DNA of 64,000 nucleotides from Thermoplasmata archaeon (GTDB lineage: Archaea; Thermoplasmatota; Thermoplasmata; Lutacidiplasmatales; UBA184): contig DAHVCH010000012.1 in NCBI GenBank assembly GCA_027314165.1, forward strand, positions 1 through 64,000. The letters are read 5' to 3'. Below the pieces are notes generated by a model that was not told where the DNA came from, did not search any database, and was given only the letters and a program-made list of their open reading frames with translations. A program made the position numbers and the translations under genes. This document shows, piece by piece, positions 60,403 through 64,000 of this stretch. Numbering within the stretch: the first letter of the stretch is position 1; every line of letters begins with the position of its first letter.

Positions 60403-61146
60403 CTACGCTCCCGGCGCACCGTTCGACGAGGCCCCGTCGCGGTCGCTCGCGCTGTCCACCTGCTCCGTGACCTGAACCCAGGCCGGAAGCAGATGGCCGG
60501 CCTTCGCACGCTTGGTCTGGAGATAGCGGAGGTTGTGGGGGTTGGGAGGGACGATGATGGGAATCCTTCCCTCGACCGACACGCCGTGGTACTTCAGGTC
60601 CGCGATCTTCGCGGGGTTGTTGGACATGAGGACGATCGACCGGATCCCGAGGCTCCCCAGCATGTGCGCGGCCACCTCGTAGTCCCGTTCGTCCGGACGG
60701 AACCCCAGCGCCTGGTTCGCCTCGATCGTGTCGAGCCCCTCCTCCTGGAGCTGATACGCCCGGATCTTGTTCTCAAAACCGATGCCGCGGCCTTCCTGAC
60801 GGAGGTAGAGCACGACCCCGAGCTCCCGCTGCCCGATCTCCTTCAGCGACTGTTCGAGCTGGTCCCTGCAGTCGCACCGCAGCGACCCGAGCGCATCGCC
60901 GGTGAGGCACTCCGAGTGCATCCGCACCGGGACATGTTCCTGGCCGATGGGGTCGCCCCGGACGAGGGCGGCGTGCTCCTTGCGGTCGGAGGGGCTATGA
61001 AAGGAGATGACCTGGAAGTCGCCGAAGATGGTGGGGAGGTCGGCGATGGCGGAGATCCGCACGCAGACGTTCCCCCCTCCGTCGGAGCAGTCATGCTCCG
61101 AGTTCTCCGCGAGGAGCTTTCGGATGGTCGCCTTCTCGATCGGCAT
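60403..61146 (-). CDS. ribA: GTP cyclohydrolase II
   Basis: 247 residues from ATG 61146. Zinc-binding Cys80, Cys91 and Cys93 in HSECLTGDALGSLRCDC; catalytic region LYLRQEGRGIGFENKIRAYQLQEEG; and the C-terminal RSIVLMSNNPAKIADLKYHGV. It opens GTP to the first riboflavin intermediate. This is the bacterial-type, stand-alone enzyme with no dihydroxybutanone-phosphate synthase domain; many archaea use the unrelated type III enzyme. The C-terminal 20 residues are polar and unlike the family. Confidence 0.92.
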   Translation of the reverse strand: MPIEKATIRKLLAENSEHDCSDGGGNVCVRISAIADLPTIFGDFQVISFHSPSDRKEHAALVRGDPIGQEHVPVRMHSECLTGDALGSLRCDCRDQLEQSLKEIGQRELGVVLYLRQEGRGIGFENKIRAYQLQEEGLDTIEANQALGFRPDERDYEVAAHMLGSLGIRSIVLMSNNPAKIADLKYHGVSVEGRIPIIVPPNPHNLRYLQTKRAKAGHLLPAWVQVTEQVDSASDRDGASSNGAPGA

Positions 61147-61317
61147 GCGCCCAGGGTCCGAGAGGACCAAGGTGGCACCGGCACTGCGCTCAAAAGGTCG
61201 TGGGTCCGTCCGCCCCCGGCGGCGGGCTTCCAACGACTCGACCTGGGCTCCTAGAGCGGCTCTGGAGAGGGTCGCCAGGAGCGGCCCGATGGCCCGAGCG
61301 GGGAGGAGGAAGGGAGC

Positions 61318-62616
61318 TTGCTAGACCGGATGCACGTCTCCTTCGCGTTCCTGCCCGGAGCGAAGGGTCCGAGCTACCGACGGCTGCTCCGCAACCCTGC
61401 GCTGACGCTCCTGTGGGCCTCCCAGCTCGTGAGCCAGTCCGGCGACTACGTCTTCGATGTGGCGCTCGTGTGGTTCGTCGCCGAATCCTCGAGGGCTTCC
61501 GCCCTTGCGCCCCTCTACATCGCGACGGTCAGTGCGGCCGCATTCCTCCCCTGGATCGTCCTGTCCCCCATCATCGGGACCCTCGTGGACGAGGGGAACC
61601 GGCGCACCGCGCTCTTGGTGAGCAACCTGCTCCAGGCGGCGGTCGCAGTCGCGCTCACGTTCCTCGTCCTGACGGCGACCTTCCAGCTGCTTCCCATCCT
61701 CGCGCTGGTGGTCCTGCTCAACTCCGGAGGCGTCGCCGTGGGGGTCACCACCCGTGCGATGCTCGCCCACATGGTGGCCAGGGAGGACCTCGCCGCGGCG
61801 AACGGGCTGTTCTTCTTCGCCAACAGCGCGAACCAGTTGCTCGGCTTCAGCCTGGGCGGGGTGGTGGTGGCGCTCGCGGGCAGCGCGCTCCCGATCGAGT
61901 ACGACGCCCTCACGTTCGTGGTGGCGGCGGGCTTGGTGATCAGCATCCCACGGCTGTCGGGAGCGGTACTTCCACTATCCGACCAACAGCCCAAGGCGAA
62001 GGGTTTGGGCAGATTCTGGTCCGACCTTAGGACCGGAGCCCAGTACGTGCATGCCCACCGGACGCTCGCCCGGATGCTCTGGATGGTCACCTTCGCGACG
62101 TTCGTGCTGAACGGGTACACCGTGCTCTCGGTGCTCTACGTGTACGATGTGCTCGGTCTGCATTCCTCCGGGTTCTACGGGGCCTTCCTCGCCGCGATGG
62201 CGGCCGGCGGGACCCTGGGTTCCCTGCTCATGGGTCGGATCAACGTGCGGCCCTACGTCGGGAGGGCCCTCTTCGTCGGCACCGGGTCGCTGGGAGCCGT
62301 GACCGCGATGCTCGGCATCTCCCACTCGATCTACCTTGGGCTCGTCCTCGCCTTCTTGCTGAATGCCTCAGGGGCCCTGGTGACGGTATCCACCTCCTCT
62401 TGGATCGAGGCCCAGGTCCCGGAGGCCCTCCAGGCCAGGGTCTGGGGCTACACGGGGCTCACTCGTGTCGGAGCTCCAGTCGGAGCGGCCATCGTGGGGG
62501 GTCTGGCGGTGAGCTACGCGGTTCCCGCCATCATGCTCGGCGTGGGGCTCGGGGTCCTCGTGCTCGTTGGCGTGCTCCACGTGCTGTTCCGGGACCTGCG
62601 GACGGCGAGCTACTGA
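61318..62616 (+). CDS. major facilitator superfamily transporter
   Basis: 432 residues, about 12 hydrophobic helices. LLWASQLVSQSGDYVFDVALVWFV is the first helix pair; GTLVDEGNRRTALLVSNLLQA holds the family's loop 2-3 motif (D-x-x-x-R-R). The C-terminal half repeats the fold (GRINVRPYVGRALFVGTG). It resembles the MFS_3 / enterobactin-exporter-like group of multidrug efflux proteins. TTG 61318 follows gggaggagga closely; ATG 61330 is an alternative. A PadR regulator lies downstream on the same strand. Confidence 0.85.
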   Translation: MLDRMHVSFAFLPGAKGPSYRRLLRNPALTLLWASQLVSQSGDYVFDVALVWFVAESSRASALAPLYIATVSAAAFLPWIVLSPIIGTLVDEGNRRTALLVSNLLQAAVAVALTFLVLTATFQLLPILALVVLLNSGGVAVGVTTRAMLAHMVAREDLAAANGLFFFANSANQLLGFSLGGVVVALAGSALPIEYDALTFVVAAGLVISIPRLSGAVLPLSDQQPKAKGLGRFWSDLRTGAQYVHAHRTLARMLWMVTFATFVLNGYTVLSVLYVYDVLGLHSSGFYGAFLAAMAAGGTLGSLLMGRINVRPYVGRALFVGTGSLGAVTAMLGISHSIYLGLVLAFLLNASGALVTVSTSSWIEAQVPEALQARVWGYTGLTRVGAPVGAAIVGGLAVSYAVPAIMLGVGLGVLVLVGVLHVLFRDLRTASY

Positions 62617-62783
62617 AGGGTCCCCTTGAGGGCCGAGTTCGCCCGTCGCCCCGTTCTCCGAGCATCCCCCCATCTCCGGGTCGGGACGCCCTTCACGAGG
62701 CTCCTCCTCCCACGTCCGGACGTGCGTCCGCCCGGATCTTTCCTCGGAGGTTCGTGTCCGAGGACGGGCCCGTAAGTGCACGG

Positions 62784-62790
62784 TTAAATA
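62784..62790 (+). promoter_or_regulatory. TATA box of the PadR gene
   Basis: ttaaata, centred 27 nt before ATG 62814, for a leaderless transcript. Confidence 0.65.
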
Positions 62791-62791
62791 C

Positions 62792-62813
62792 CGATATCGA
62801 ATAATCGATATCG
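62792..62813 (+). promoter_or_regulatory. inverted-repeat operator abutting the PadR start codon
   Basis: A perfect 9-bp inverted repeat, CGATATCGA and TCGATATCG separated by ATAA, ends on the base before ATG 62814 and begins one base after the TATA box. Each arm also contains the self-complementary CGATATCG. A dimer bound here would block TFB/RNA polymerase, fitting PadR autorepression. Confidence 0.7.
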
Positions 62814-63239
62814 ATGTGGCATCACGGAAGACCTCGGTGGGGTCGGCGAGGATGGCTTCGCCCGTGGGTCCTCGGCATTCTCCGATCCGGCCCGAAGAAC
62901 GGCGCCGAGATCATGGACCAGATCGAGCAGATGAGCCTGGGCTGGCGTCCCTCCCCGGGGTCCGTCTATCCCCTCCTCGAAGAGCTCCTGGCCGAGGGCC
63001 TGCTTCACCGCCGTGAGGATGGACGGTACGAGGTCACCGCACGGGCCCGGGAGAACCCCTCAGGACCCTGGGACCTTTTCGCAGGTCAGGCGACCAGCCC
63101 GGAGGGCCTGGTGGCGGAGATGAGGTCCAACGTCTCCTACCTGGAAGACCTCTCCACGTCCAGTCCCGAGAAGCTCGCGCCGCTCCGAAAGGGGCTGAAG
63201 GAACTGGGCGACCGTCTGAACAAGCTTGGCTCCGCTTAG
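62814..63239 (+). CDS. PadR-family transcriptional regulator
   Basis: 141 residues. The N-terminal winged helix has the PadR pattern: WVLGILRSGPKNGAEIMDQI (L..L..gP..GyeI), then WRPSPGSVYPLLEELLAEGLL and a wing RREDGRYEVT. The C-terminal helices (VSYLEDLSTSSPEKLAPLRKGLKELGDRL) would dimerise. The Arg/Trp/His-rich start (WHHGRPRWGRRGW) is typical of the ligand-responsive PadR subgroup. It probably represses itself through the adjacent inverted repeat, and possibly the upstream MFS gene. Confidence 0.9.
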   Translation: MWHHGRPRWGRRGWLRPWVLGILRSGPKNGAEIMDQIEQMSLGWRPSPGSVYPLLEELLAEGLLHRREDGRYEVTARARENPSGPWDLFAGQATSPEGLVAEMRSNVSYLEDLSTSSPEKLAPLRKGLKELGDRLNKLGSA

Positions 63240-63288
63240 GCAAGGGAGGCCGCCTTCGGGCGCGAGGAACCGGCTCTCACGCTGGTCC

Positions 63289-63510
63289 GTGAACTTCACC
63301 ACCGAACGCCGCGTCCGCGAGGTGATCCCTCGCCGGGTCGGAGCACTCCCTGACCCGGCGAAGGATGCCGAACGCATCGCTCGGCGGGGCCCTCGCGACG
63401 CCTTCTGCCTCGAGCTGAGGACCGGGAGCTCAGAGCTTTCGGCCGTGTCCAACGCGGTCTCTATCACACACGATCTCACGTGCGCTCCCGCCATCCTCGA
63501 GGGGCATTGA
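63289..63510 (+). CDS. possible small hypothetical protein
   Basis: 73 residues from GTG 63289 (NFTTERRVREVIPRRVGA...DAFCLELRTGSSELSAVSNAV). Third positions are mostly G/C up to the last 15 codons. The strand followed by a helix with SELSAVSNAVS faintly recalls Pcc1-like proteins, but this is weak. The frame also extends upstream to 63226. Confidence 0.35.
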   Translation: MNFTTERRVREVIPRRVGALPDPAKDAERIARRGPRDAFCLELRTGSSELSAVSNAVSITHDLTCAPAILEGH

Positions 63511-63670
63511 GCCGACCCGAACGGACGAGGGTTCACACTCCTCTACCGCGCACGGCCCACCATCGTATCTAGGACGGATCGCCATGTCAGAGGTGGCCCC
63601 CTGAGCGACAGAGAGGGATGGGCCACGGGATAGATGATGGGGACGTGTTCGGCCCCGAGAGGGGCGTCCC

Positions 63671-63805
63671 TCAACTGAGGGCGGCGTAGAGGTTCTTGGC
63701 GGGGTCCTCGCCCCGTAGCTTCCAGGTCCCGTTCACGCAGAGCAGTCGGGTCAGCGCCTCCGTCCCATTCTCGTTCCTCAGCGTACACACGATCTTGCGG
63801 ATCAC
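63671..63805 (-). CDS. 44-residue hypothetical protein
   Basis: It starts at GTG 63805 in a GTGA overlap with the stop of the upstream gene and ends at TGA 63673-63671. The product includes IRKIVCTLRNENGTEALTRL, then LCVNGTWKLRGEDPAKNLYAALS: compact and protein-like, with G/C-rich third positions. Function unknown. It would be missed by a length cut-off, but the overlap and amino-acid pattern argue that it is real. Confidence 0.55.
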   Translation of the reverse strand: MIRKIVCTLRNENGTEALTRLLCVNGTWKLRGEDPAKNLYAALS

Positions 63806-64000
63806 CACCGCCTCTCGTATCGAGCGCTCTTCCCGATCGACCGAATCGTGACCCGTCCCTCCCCCGCCGTCTCTCCGAGCGTGGCCCGCCGTGCCCTCGC
63901 CCTTCCGCTCGCCCGGTCCAAGTCCCTCGTGAGCCGGGCGTAGAGCTCGCTCAGGGCCGCGTAGAGCTCCCGCGCGTTCGTGCTCTCCTCCGCCTGGGCC
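63802..64000 (-). CDS. partial hypothetical protein truncated by the window edge
   Basis: The last 65 codons of a minus-strand gene run off the right edge. The visible part is helical and charged (ESTNARELYAALSELYARLT, RASGRARARRATL), then VTIRSIGKSARYERRW and TGA at 63804-63802. Its stop overlaps the next small gene. No family is recognised. Confidence 0.5.
   Translation of the reverse strand, partial: AQAEESTNARELYAALSELYARLTRDLDRASGRARARRATLGETAGEGRVTIRSIGKSARYERRW

Overview
The window is very GC-rich and gene-dense, and reads as an archaeal chromosome, most probably from an uncultured soil or acid-tolerant Thermoplasmatota. The archaeal call rests on several things: the DKFP-type entry to aromatic amino acids (ADTH synthase plus dehydroquinate synthase II), a GHMP-family shikimate kinase, CDP-archaeol synthase, a two-repeat tRNA-splicing endonuclease, an RFC-like AAA+ protein, and repeated TATA-like boxes 24-28 nt upstream of start codons (leaderless transcripts). 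PKD and kelch surface proteins together with a secreted sedolisin fit Thermoplasmata; the order-level placement is inference. No tRNA, rRNA, CRISPR array or insertion sequence was seen.

Layout. 0.2-5.4 kb: a small zinc-ribbon membrane protein, a minus-strand methyltransferase/acetyltransferase/hypothetical group, an RFC-like ATPase lacking the collar domain, and a GltD-like flavoprotein. 5.6-16.7 kb: an operon of three giant surface proteins (kelch and PKD repeats, C-terminal membrane anchor). 16.8-21.9 kb: a methyltransferase gene broken by one TAA, and a membrane-anchored sedolisin protease with PKD repeats. 22-30.2 kb: housekeeping and metabolic genes (Usp, F420/NADP oxidoreductase, frameshifted ROK kinase, macrodomain, CaiB plus acyl-CoA dehydrogenase, heme-oxygenase-fold putative dimetal oxidase, OsmC, membrane J-protein).

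30.3-44.4 kb is the centrepiece: one aro-asd-lysC-trp supercluster of 13 genes running from ADTH synthase to TrpF. Nine junctions in it are 4-base NTGA stop/start overlaps. Aspartokinase and aspartate-semialdehyde dehydrogenase sit inside it because aspartate semialdehyde is a substrate of ADTH synthase. In front of it is a TATA box placed for a leaderless 23-codon ORF that ends in three consecutive Trp codons and a stop: a candidate archaeal trp leader peptide. The asd gene appears to begin at CTG. trpB and trpA lie apart at 49-51 kb.

44.5-64 kb: an unknown protein, two more surface/membrane proteins, trpBA, endA-pyrE, carS, a large STAND ATPase with a DUF835-like domain nested in its NTPase, a VOC protein, a DUF2064-like protein, an RDD protein, a response regulator, MsrB, a 55-residue protein with 13 cysteines, bacterial-type GTP cyclohydrolase II, an MFS transporter, and a PadR regulator whose ATG directly abuts a 9-bp inverted repeat.
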